Of a stretch of DNA of 8,547 bases, positions 1 through 5,930 are shown in pieces (positions within the stretch are counted from its first letter, which is position 1; each line of letters starts with the position of its first letter). The position numbers and the translations under genes were made by a program. The stretch is taken from positions 1 through 8,547 of the forward strand of contig JAITXR010000212.1 of the NCBI GenBank assembly GCA_031284665.1, given 5' to 3'. Source of the DNA: Paludibacter sp. Its GTDB lineage: Bacteria; Bacteroidota; Bacteroidia; Bacteroidales; Paludibacteraceae. The notes below the pieces were generated by a model. The model worked only from the letters and a program-made list of their open reading frames with translations, had not been told where the DNA came from and searched no databases.

Positions 1-512
1 TACTTTTTTCGATAAGTCAACATTATTCCGCCCAAAATCGGAGCCATTGTAGCCATCACAAGCCCTTTATTGATATGCCCAGCCTCAATAATTACCAGAT
101 TATATGTACAAAATCCGTAAGCCACCGCCCCCACAATGCCCAGCCACGGTTTTCCTCCAATGGCAAGTACAAATATATAAAACCCAATCATATACAAAAA
201 TAGCAATCCATAATTCAACGACGCATTGAGTGTCAGTATTTTACCGAAAATTTTAAACACATTATTGGTAGGTGGCATATAAGTATAATTTGCCGGCATC
301 CCGGAAAACATCGAGTTACTCCAAAAGGCATAATCGCCTGTTTGATTGTGATACTCTTTAAGGTCGCTACCCCACGCCGTCGAACTCTTTACATCGGCTT
401 GCGGCAAAGTTTTATTATCAAAAACTGCGGGAGAAAAATACACTATGCTCAAAACATAGAAAATGGCTACTGCCAATGCGTGTGGAAAGATTTTTTTTAA
501 AATAGATTTCAT
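1..512 (-). CDS. YfhO-like polytopic membrane protein, N-terminal part (runs off window)
   Basis: The first 170 codons are visible and the rest lies beyond the left edge. The reading starts at the ATG whose A is at 512 and stays open to position 1. The protein begins MKSILKKIFPHALAVAIFYV, a basic start followed by a membrane helix at about residues 10-28. A non-cytoplasmic stretch follows with the motif FWSNSMFSGMPANY, then further hydrophobic helices and the motif IIEAGHINKG before TYRKK. From memory, this order (helix, 'W-NSMF-GMPA', 'EAGH--K', 'TYR-K') is typical of the large Bacteroidota membrane proteins annotated as YfhO family, usually around 800 residues, thought to be GT-C-like enzymes of the envelope. 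The substrate is unknown. The ATG overlaps the preceding SDR gene's TGA as ATGA, which implies translational coupling to the CDP-sugar genes. It could therefore transfer or export a sugar made by that cassette, but this is inferred only from position. Confidence 0.8.
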   Translation of the reverse strand, partial: MKSILKKIFPHALAVAIFYVLSIVYFSPAVFDNKTLPQADVKSSTAWGSDLKEYHNQTGDYAFWSNSMFSGMPANYTYMPPTNNVFKIFGKILTLNASLNYGLLFLYMIGFYIFVLAIGGKPWLGIVGAVAYGFCTYNLVIIEAGHINKGLVMATMAPILGGIMLTYRKK

Positions 513-1453
513 AATTGTTTTTTTTCAAAATATTCAAATATTTTTTTTACACCTTCGTCAAGCGAAACGCTTGTTGAAAATCCAATCTGTGTTAATTTAT
601 TGTTGTTGATGATATATTTTTTTGGATAATTTTGTGTTGATTTCGCCGTTAAAATATCTATCTGTTTATTATATACCGATTTATATATCTTTTGAACGAT
701 TTGTGCCAATTCTAAAATAGAGTATGTTTTACCGGAGCTGATATGATAAGTTTCGTTTTTCTCGCCATTCTCAATTATATTTTCAACCGCTCGACATACA
801 TCTATACCATTAATAAAATCTCGCAAAGGCGAGCCGTCCGACTGTAAAACTATCTTTTTATCCGAAAATGCCTGACGACACAAATCATTTACCACAAGCC
901 ACCAACAATTATTTTCCGAGAAAACAGGACTACCATAACTATTTGATAATCGGACTATTGTGCAGTCTGTTTCGGAGTTTACGGCATAATATTTACAAAT
1001 AGTTTCGCTAATACAATGAGTCAATGCGTATGGATTTTGACTGTTTGTCGGATAATTTTCGGCAATATCTCCTGCAATATCTTTTCCATAAATATGAATT
1101 GTAGAGAAAAATATAAATTTTTTCAATCCTTTTTTCGTAAAAATATCAAGTAAATTCCACGTTGGGGTAATATTTACCGAAGCAACAAAATCAGGCGAAG
1201 CATTGGATTGATGATGGTCGAGCGAAACAAGATGAATCAGTATATCATACTGATTTTCGGCTATTTCGGCTAATTTTTTTGTATCTCTAATATCGCTAAC
1301 AAACAGATTTTCGAACAAATTTATCCAATTTGTATCATTTGGGATTTCGGGAAAGCATAGTCCACTTACCTTATACCCCTGATTGGCAAGATGTATGGAA
1401 ATTTGTGCACCCAAATAACCATTTGCGCCGATAATAAGAATTTTTTTTTTCAT
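509..1453 (-). CDS. NAD-dependent sugar-nucleotide epimerase/reductase (extended SDR) with YxxxH active-site motif
   Basis: This is a 314-residue extended short-chain dehydrogenase/reductase. The Rossmann glycine motif GANGYLG is at residues 9-15. A FSTIHIYG segment places the catalytic Ser/Thr as Thr118. The tyrosine motif reads NPYALTHCISE with Tyr142, but the expected Lys four residues on is His146 (CAT codon at 1018-1016). The C-terminal substrate half has RLSNSYG, NCWWLVVNDLCRQA and RDFINGIDVCRAV. I chose the ATG at 1453, which shares one base with the cupin gene's stop (TAATG). An in-frame TTG at 1459 would add two residues and is less likely. Its position after rfbF, rfbG and the cupin suggests it reduces or epimerises C4 of a CDP-4-keto-6-deoxyhexose in the cytoplasm. 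The exact product cannot be read from sequence. It is not a typical GalE or RmlD. A run of ten A follows the start codon. Confidence 0.88.
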   Translation of the reverse strand: MKKKILIIGANGYLGAQISIHLANQGYKVSGLCFPEIPNDTNWINLFENLFVSDIRDTKKLAEIAENQYDILIHLVSLDHHQSNASPDFVASVNITPTWNLLDIFTKKGLKKFIFFSTIHIYGKDIAGDIAENYPTNSQNPYALTHCISETICKYYAVNSETDCTIVRLSNSYGSPVFSENNCWWLVVNDLCRQAFSDKKIVLQSDGSPLRDFINGIDVCRAVENIIENGEKNETYHISSGKTYSILELAQIVQKIYKSVYNKQIDILTAKSTQNYPKKYIINNNKLTQIGFSTSVSLDEGVKKIFEYFEKKQL

Positions 1454-1887
1454 TACCAATTATAATTTATCTCATCAAGTTTTTTTCTTAGCATTTCGTC
1501 CGGATTATGCTCTAAATCAGCCACATTGAGCAAAAAGTTTTTTTCGTCCAATCCTTGAAATGCCAGCCAAACCTGCGGTGGCACTGTAAGACGATTATAA
1601 TTGTCGGTCGAAAGGATAAACTCGTTGAAAATGCCTTTTGTAGAACTATTTTCTCTATCATCATAAGCCACAAAACGAATTTTCCCAATTGGGACAACAA
1701 GGTTAAGCGTCATTTCGAGATGTTTTTTCCAAGGTTTTATATCTCCTTTATACACAGTTGAAAAATAAGCCTCTCCAAAGCCCGAAAAACCATTATCGCT
1801 TCGTTTCATTACATGAAAAACATCGCCTTGAGGATGAAATATTTGCTTAAGATTTGTAAGTATTATACCATCAATCAATTTGTCCAT
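1453..1887 (-). CDS. Short RmlC/RfbC-like cupin, probable CDP-keto-deoxysugar epimerase
   Basis: The product is 144 residues and resembles the dTDP-4-dehydrorhamnose 3,5-epimerase (RmlC) fold but is shorter than the usual ~180. Recognisable blocks are GEAYFSTVYKGDIKPWKKH (38-56), MTLNLVVPIGKIRFVAYDDR (59-78), NRLTVPPQVWLAFQGL (98-113) and a C-terminal NVADLEHNPDEM...INYNW. His56 is the only candidate for the RmlC catalytic base in that region. By my rough alignment the Lys of RmlC is replaced by Asn62, and the C-terminal catalytic Tyr block is missing. True RmlC activity on dTDP sugars is therefore doubtful. From memory, the same short subfamily is often seen beside CDP-glucose pathway genes. 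The likely role is epimerisation or isomerisation of CDP-4-keto-6-deoxyglucose. The start overlaps the last 13 bases of rfbG, and the stop overlaps the SDR start by one base, so the three are probably co-translated. Confidence 0.82.
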   Translation of the reverse strand: MDKLIDGIILTNLKQIFHPQGDVFHVMKRSDNGFSGFGEAYFSTVYKGDIKPWKKHLEMTLNLVVPIGKIRFVAYDDRENSSTKGIFNEFILSTDNYNRLTVPPQVWLAFQGLDEKNFLLNVADLEHNPDEMLRKKLDEINYNW

Positions 1888-2981
1888 TTTAATTTTAATT
1901 CTTTTGCTTTTTGTTGATATTCAGATATTTGATTAATCGTAAAATCAAAAATATCACTATTTTTTTGATAGAACCTGTAATACCATTCTCCTGTAAATTT
2001 TATCAAAGTCTCATAATTGAGTGTTGAAGTCCATGATAAATAAAAAAGTGCTTTGTCGCAATTCAGTTTCAACAATCCAGCCTCATGAAACGTTATATTA
2101 TCAATGATTTTACAAGCGTTTTCCGGATTCTCAATTTGCCATGTTTTGCTCAAATCCTGTAAAAGATTTTGAACGGTATGACTATTTTCCGATTTTGGAC
2201 CAAAATTAAAACTTTCTCCATTAAGATTTTGATTTTCAGAAAGTTCTGCTCCTAATTGTAAATATCCGCTTAAAGGTTCTAAAACGTGTTGCCACGGACG
2301 AGTTGCTTTCGGGCTGCGAATTTCAACAGTTTTACCTTCGCTCCATGCACGCATACAGTCGGGGACAATTCTGTCCAAAGCCCAATCGCCACCGCCTATA
2401 ACATTTCCGGCACGGGCTGTTGCAATTCGTATTTTTGACGTTGATTTTTTGAAAAATGAATGAAAATATGATTTACAAACCAATTCCGCTGCACCTTTCG
2501 ATCCGCTATAAATATCTTTTCCGCCAAGTGCGTCGGTTTCTTTGTAACCCCATACCCACTCTACATTGTCGTAACATTTATCGCTTGTAATGATTACTGC
2601 GCTGCACGGAAAATTTAAAATCCGAAGTGCTTCTAACACATTTGTAGTTCCAATAACATTTGTGGATATTGTTTCGACAGGATTTTCGTACGAATACGAA
2701 ACGATAGGTTGCGCCGCTAAATGGAAAATAAATTCGGGCTTTACGTCTTCGATAACTTTTAGAGTCTTTTCAAAATCGCGTATATCTTGTTGATAATAAG
2801 TAATTTTCGTATGCAAATTAAGAACTTCAAAGAGCGAAGGATTGGTCGGAATATCTTTCGAAATCCCAAATACTTTTGCTCCCATTTGCACAAGCCAAGC
2901 CGTGAGCCAACTGCCCTTAAAACCGGTATTTCCGGTAACAAGTACTCGTTTGTCTTTATAAATATTGTTAAAGCAATTCAT
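1875..2981 (-). CDS. rfbG: CDP-glucose 4,6-dehydratase
   Basis: A 368-residue extended SDR that converts CDP-D-glucose to CDP-4-keto-6-deoxy-D-glucose using tightly bound NAD+. Visible motifs are the Rossmann site TGNTGFKGSW (16-25), HLAAQPIV (87-94), the active-site segment TSDKCYDN (132-139) carrying the Thr/Asp/Lys of sugar dehydratases, and YSGSK with Tyr158 and Lys162. ARAGNVIGGGDWALDRIVPD (189-208) and RPWQHVLEPLSGYL are hallmarks that separate this enzyme from dTDP- and GDP-sugar dehydratases. The length matches the family (about 360). The ATG at 2981 starts the Rossmann domain correctly with eleven residues ahead of it. It lies 60 bp downstream of rfbF, an arrangement known from ddhA-ddhB/rfbF-rfbG clusters of O-antigen loci, and its 3' end overlaps the cupin gene by 13 bases. 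The identification is secure, while the final sugar of the pathway is not. Confidence 0.96.
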   Translation of the reverse strand: MNCFNNIYKDKRVLVTGNTGFKGSWLTAWLVQMGAKVFGISKDIPTNPSLFEVLNLHTKITYYQQDIRDFEKTLKVIEDVKPEFIFHLAAQPIVSYSYENPVETISTNVIGTTNVLEALRILNFPCSAVIITSDKCYDNVEWVWGYKETDALGGKDIYSGSKGAAELVCKSYFHSFFKKSTSKIRIATARAGNVIGGGDWALDRIVPDCMRAWSEGKTVEIRSPKATRPWQHVLEPLSGYLQLGAELSENQNLNGESFNFGPKSENSHTVQNLLQDLSKTWQIENPENACKIIDNITFHEAGLLKLNCDKALFYLSWTSTLNYETLIKFTGEWYYRFYQKNSDIFDFTINQISEYQQKAKELKLKWTN

Positions 2982-3041
2982 TATGTTTGATTTTTCGGTT
3001 GAGAAATTTTATAGTTGCCTCAGATTAGTATCAGTATATTT

Positions 3042-3824
3042 TTACCATTTTACCCACGGAGCAGTTTTATTGTCGTAATGTTTGTTTAACAATGAATATT
3101 CTCTGGAAGTATCCATTGGTTGCCAAAATCCATTGTGTTCAAAAACCATAAGTTGCTTGTCTTGCACAAGTTTAGTCATAGGTTCTTGTTCTAAAATTAA
3201 TGATTCATCGTCGGTTAAATAATCAAAAATTTCGCGGTTAAAAACAAAAAAACCACCATTTATTCTACCTCCACTAACTTGTGGTTTTTCGTTAAATCCC
3301 TCAACTTGATGGTTTTCATTTATCATCAATTCGCCAAATCGCCCCGGAGGATAAACGCCTGTAAGTGTGGCAATTTTCCCATGTGAACGATGAAATTTCA
3401 CAAGTTCATCTATATCAATATTGCCAACTCCATCACCATAAGTAAGCATAAAACAATCATCATTGCCAATGTATTTTGCAATTTGTTTCACACGCGAACC
3501 GGTCATAGCATTCAATCCGGTTTCAGCCATTGTGATAGACCAACCTGCTTCGTTATGCAAATTATGGCGAATAATACTGCTTTTATCGCCCAATTTTATT
3601 GTAAAATCGCTCGAATGAGTTTCGTAGTTAAAAAAATAATCCTTAATTACTTCGCTTTTGTAGCCCAGACAAAGTACAAATTCATTATATCCAAAAATGG
3701 AATAATACTTCATAATATGCCACAAAATCGGATATTTACCAATTGGAATCATTGGCTTCGGAATATTTTCTGCCACATCTCTAATTCGAGTACCGTAGCC
3801 GCCACAGAGAATTACAACTTTCAT
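3042..3824 (-). CDS. rfbF: Glucose-1-phosphate cytidylyltransferase
   Basis: A 260-residue nucleotidyltransferase that makes CDP-glucose and pyrophosphate from CTP and alpha-D-glucose-1-phosphate, the committed step of CDP-deoxysugar synthesis. The N-terminal signature is ILCGGYGTRIRDVAENIPKP (5-24), containing the G-GTR loop and the downstream Lys23. TYGDGV (128-133) is the metal-binding Asp block, and ETGLNAMTGSR (101-111) is characteristic of the cytidylyltransferase subgroup. RINGGFFVFN supports the sugar-binding half. The length agrees with the family (about 257). Only this ATG places the nucleotide-binding loop at residue 7, as in homologues. It is the first gene of the CDP-sugar group and has a TAnnTTTG-like box about 47 bp upstream. 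A co-oriented glycosyltransferase gene ends 104 bp upstream. Confidence 0.97.
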   Translation of the reverse strand: MKVVILCGGYGTRIRDVAENIPKPMIPIGKYPILWHIMKYYSIFGYNEFVLCLGYKSEVIKDYFFNYETHSSDFTIKLGDKSSIIRHNLHNEAGWSITMAETGLNAMTGSRVKQIAKYIGNDDCFMLTYGDGVGNIDIDELVKFHRSHGKIATLTGVYPPGRFGELMINENHQVEGFNEKPQVSGGRINGGFFVFNREIFDYLTDDESLILEQEPMTKLVQDKQLMVFEHNGFWQPMDTSREYSLLNKHYDNKTAPWVKW

Positions 3825-3870
3825 TTTATTTTAAACTTAATATTGACTTATTATAATTATACAATCTTTG

Positions 3871-3878
3871 CAAAGTTA
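3871..3878 (-). promoter_or_regulatory. Possible Bacteroidota -7 box for rfbF
   Basis: On the minus strand the sequence reads TAACTTTG, a perfect match to the TAnnTTTG -7 consensus known from Bacteroidota. It lies 46 bases before the rfbF ATG, between the hairpin that follows the glycosyltransferase gene and rfbF. I found no TTG or TTTG at the usual 19-21 base distance upstream, so the assignment is tentative. If real, the CDP-sugar genes can be transcribed independently of mazG and the glycosyltransferase. Confidence 0.4.
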
Positions 3879-3902
3879 AACATTATATTTTAATTTCCGT
3901 TT

Positions 3903-3926
3903 GCCCTTAACCTTTTTTATAAGGGC
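3903..3926 (-). terminator. Hairpin after the glycosyltransferase gene, possible terminator
   Basis: A perfect 7-bp inverted repeat (GCCCTTA at 3903-3909 and TAAGGGC at 3920-3926) with a 10-base loop begins two bases beyond the glycosyltransferase stop codon. It is GC-rich against a very AT-rich background. On the minus strand no clean U-tract follows, so it may be a weak or Rho-assisted terminator, or an mRNA 3'-stabilising stem, rather than a strong intrinsic terminator. Confidence 0.42.
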
Positions 3927-3928
3927 TA

Positions 3929-4933
3929 TTAATAATAAATTTTCTCCAACGTATGGCTGTCTTCAAATGATTTTTGTAAAATGATTTTTGTAAAAAATGA
4001 TTTCAAAAATCCCCATCCATAAGCAATTATCTGAATGTAAGATGCATAAATTGCAACTAATGCGGTGGTAAAACTTTTTGTTTTAAAAAGTGCATCTACA
4101 CAAATCAAAAGAGTATAAAATACAGGAAACACTAACCACAATGGAGAACAAATACTTGATAATACGATTATTAATATCAATCCTAACAAAAATGCCGTTG
4201 GAAATAAGTGTACTATTTTCAGTGAACTTTTATGCAACAACATCATATTCACACGCGCTACGCCAAAATTTTCGACTTGATGGAAAAATTTTGAAAAACT
4301 GATTCTACGCTTATGATACACATAAACATCTCTAAATAACGAAATTCGGAAATCGGTTTTTGAAATCCTAATAGCCAAATCCATATCTTCGCTTAGCATA
4401 CAGTTAAAACCGCCAACTTTATCAAATACCTTGCGCGAAAAGCCCATATTGAACGAGCGCGGCTTGTATTTTTCCATCTGTTTTTTACCTCCACGAATGC
4501 CTCCGGTTGTAAAAAACGAAGTCATAGCATAATTAATTGCTTTTTGCACCACAGAAAAAGACTCGTGAGCGGTATCCGGTCCGCCATAACAATCACTATA
4601 ATTTGCATCAAGTTCTTTTGTTAAATTATCGAAATATTCCTGCGGAATAACACAATCAGAATCAAAAAATATAAAGTAATCACTTTTTGCGTTTTCAATT
4701 CCATAATTTCGACGAAAACTTCTATCGGTATTTGGGATATTAAAATATCTAACATTCAGTGTATCTGCAAATTTCAACACCACATTTTCACAAGAATATT
4801 TTGCTCCGTCTTCCACAATAAGTACTTCAAAATTATGCAGAGATTGCTTTTCGAGTGATTCGAGCAACTCTTGCACTTCGTCCGGACGATTGTAAACAGG
4901 AACTATTATTGAAAATAATATTTGGGCATCCAT
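3929..4933 (-). CDS. Family 2 glycosyltransferase with C-terminal membrane segments
   Basis: A 334-residue GT-A glycosyltransferase. It opens with FSIIVPVYNRPDEV (7-20), followed by VLIVEDGA (37-44), the nucleotide and metal site FFDSDC with Asp91-x-Asp93, the acceptor loop RSFNMGFSRKVFDKVGGF (159-176), and SEDMDLAIRI (181-190), the ED motif carrying the probable catalytic base. After residue 240 come two or three hydrophobic helices (about 243-262, 264-280 and 288-312), so the catalytic domain should sit on the cytoplasmic face of the inner membrane. It would transfer a sugar from a nucleotide donor to a lipid-linked or cell-surface glycan. Donor and acceptor cannot be told from sequence. 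The start is 2 bp after the mazG stop, so the two are one transcription unit. It is a candidate user of the CDP-sugar made by the genes downstream, but this is inference. The C-terminus carries a 14-bp tandem DNA repeat. Confidence 0.93.
   Translation of the reverse strand: MDAQILFSIIVPVYNRPDEVQELLESLEKQSLHNFEVLIVEDGAKYSCENVVLKFADTLNVRYFNIPNTDRSFRRNYGIENAKSDYFIFFDSDCVIPQEYFDNLTKELDANYSDCYGGPDTAHESFSVVQKAINYAMTSFFTTGGIRGGKKQMEKYKPRSFNMGFSRKVFDKVGGFNCMLSEDMDLAIRISKTDFRISLFRDVYVYHKRRISFSKFFHQVENFGVARVNMMLLHKSSLKIVHLFPTAFLLGLILIIVLSSICSPLWLVFPVFYTLLICVDALFKTKSFTTALVAIYASYIQIIAYGWGFLKSFFTKIILQKSFEDSHTLEKIYY
3965..3994 (-). repeat. 14-bp tandem repeat inside the glycosyltransferase 3' end
   Basis: The plus-strand unit AAATGATTTTTGTA occurs twice in direct tandem (3965-3978 and 3979-3992), with two more matching bases and a degraded third copy of AAATGATTT at 3995-4003. 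Because 14 is not a multiple of three, the two copies encode different peptides within the segment FFTKIILQKSF. Gain or loss of one copy would shift the frame and change the last residues. Confidence 0.6.
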
Positions 4934-4935
4934 CT

Positions 4936-5730
4936 TTACTGATTTTGATTTTCAATTTTTTTTGCTTCTTGCCAGATTTCTTCCATTTCGGCAAGTGGCA
5001 TTTGTTTTAAGTCCTTGCCTTGCGCTATTGTCTTGGATTCCAAATAGTTGAAACGACTTATAAATTTCCGATTTGTGCGTTCAAGCGCATTTTCGGGGTC
5101 AATTCCATAAAGGCGACAAGCATTGATTATACTGAAAAGCACATCGCCAAATTCAGCCTCCATAGCATCTTTGTTCATTGTTTCGATTTCCGCCCGCGCT
5201 TCTTCGATTTCTTCACTTACTTTGTTCCAAACATCGCTGCGTTCATCCCAATCAAAGCCCATACTGCGTGCTTTATCCTGTATGCGATGCGCCTTTATCA
5301 ACGCCGGTAATGCCTGTGGAACACCCGCCAAAACCGAACGATTTCCGCCTTTTTCCTTCAATTTTAATCGTTCCCAATTTTGCGAAACGGCATTTGAACT
5401 GTCAACTTCCACTTGTCCAAAAACGTGTGGATGGCGGTATATTAATTTTTCAATCAGCGATTTACAAACATCATAAATATCAAAATCGCCGTTCTCGCTA
5501 CCAATTTTTGCATAAAAAACTATATGCAACAGCAAGTCGCCAAGTTCTTTGCGAATATCAGCCATATCTTTTCGATTAATGGCATCGGCAAGTTCGTAAA
5601 CTTCTTCGATAGTATTGGAGCGTAAACTATCGATTGTTTGTTCGCGGTCCCAAGGGCATTTTTGCCGCAATTCGTCCATAATTGATAGCAATCGCCCAAA
5701 TTCCTCTTTTTTTTCGTCAGTGCTGTGCAT
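4936..5730 (-). CDS. mazG: Nucleoside triphosphate pyrophosphohydrolase
   Basis: A 264-residue all-alpha NTP pyrophosphatase that hydrolyses (d)NTPs to NMP and pyrophosphate in the cytoplasm, cleaning the nucleotide pool and, in E. coli, affecting ppGpp levels. The length matches the two-domain MazG of E. coli (263). The first MazG domain shows the signature CPWDREQT (25-32), then EExxE (Glu42, Glu43, Glu46) and ELGDLL with Glu62 and Asp65, which form the Mg2+ site. RHPHVFG is the conserved linker. The second domain has EEIEEARAEI and EAEFGDVLFSIIN, again E...ExxD. The protein begins MHSTDEKKEEFGRLL, and the first helix needs this ATG. It is the first gene of the minus-strand run, with a promoter candidate about 65 bp upstream, and lies 2 bp ahead of the glycosyltransferase gene. 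Nothing ties it directly to sugar synthesis. Confidence 0.97.
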   Translation of the reverse strand: MHSTDEKKEEFGRLLSIMDELRQKCPWDREQTIDSLRSNTIEEVYELADAINRKDMADIRKELGDLLLHIVFYAKIGSENGDFDIYDVCKSLIEKLIYRHPHVFGQVEVDSSNAVSQNWERLKLKEKGGNRSVLAGVPQALPALIKAHRIQDKARSMGFDWDERSDVWNKVSEEIEEARAEIETMNKDAMEAEFGDVLFSIINACRLYGIDPENALERTNRKFISRFNYLESKTIAQGKDLKQMPLAEMEEIWQEAKKIENQNQ

Positions 5731-5795
5731 AGATTAATTATCTGTAATTCAATTAATAATATTATATTTGTTATAATTGCGAAAAATAATTTTTA

Positions 5796-5826
5796 CAAAA
5801 ATACAAAAATAATTTTTAGAATACAA
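5796..5826 (-). promoter_or_regulatory. Candidate promoter for mazG
   Basis: On the minus strand a TTG (5826-5824) is followed after 20 bases by TATTTTTG (5803-5796), matching the Bacteroidota -33/-7 pattern TTTG-N19-21-TAnnTTTG. A second identical TATTTTTG box lies directly upstream at 5811-5804, with another TTG 17 bases further (5831-5829). Expected transcription start is near 5789, leaving a leader of about 60 bases. Confidence 0.5.
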
Positions 5827-5860
5827 CGCAAGGCACATTATTTTCTTTGATTTACTGCTG

Positions 5861-5894
5861 TTGATTTATCATTTCAAAAAAAATTATACCTTTG
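5861..5894 (+). promoter_or_regulatory. Candidate promoter for the ABC importer operon
   Basis: TACCTTTG at 5887-5894 is a perfect TAnnTTTG -7 box. A TTG at 5861-5863 lies 23 bases upstream, slightly more than the usual 19-21, so the -33 element is weak. The predicted start near 5900 leaves a leader of about 30 bases before the ATG at 5931, too short for a riboswitch. Confidence 0.55.
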
Positions 5895-5930
5895 TATTTG
5901 AATAATTTGAAAATCATAAATTAAAATCAA

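Larger units (their letters stand above)
5731..5930. other. Divergent intergenic region between mazG and the ABC importer genes
   Basis: These 200 bases separate two divergent transcription units and are very AT-rich. They hold promoter-like boxes on both strands, described separately. I see no small ORF with recognisable coding character, no B12-box (GCCACTG-like) indicating a cobalamin riboswitch, and no clear Fur-type palindrome. Confidence 0.6.

Noticed and set aside
1453..1459. Longer SDR start at TTG 1459 (Met-Val-Met-Lys)
   Set aside because: The ATG at 1453 overlaps the upstream stop as TAATG, a standard coupling arrangement, and leaves a normal length before the Rossmann loop. The TTG adds only two residues.
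3390..3893. Plus-strand 167-codon open frame opposite rfbF
   Set aside because: Antisense to the well-supported rfbF gene, with a composition typical of a reversed coding frame and no recognisable features.
5020..5579. Plus-strand open frames of 96-133 codons opposite mazG
   Set aside because: They lie wholly antisense to a clear mazG gene, show no domain or conserved motif, and overlap each other in different frames. They are shadows of the coding strand.
5731..5930. Cobalamin riboswitch or Fur box controlling the importer
   Set aside because: No B12-box-like GCCACTG core, no room for the full structure in the predicted ~30-base leader, and no convincing palindromic Fur site. AT-richness alone is not evidence.
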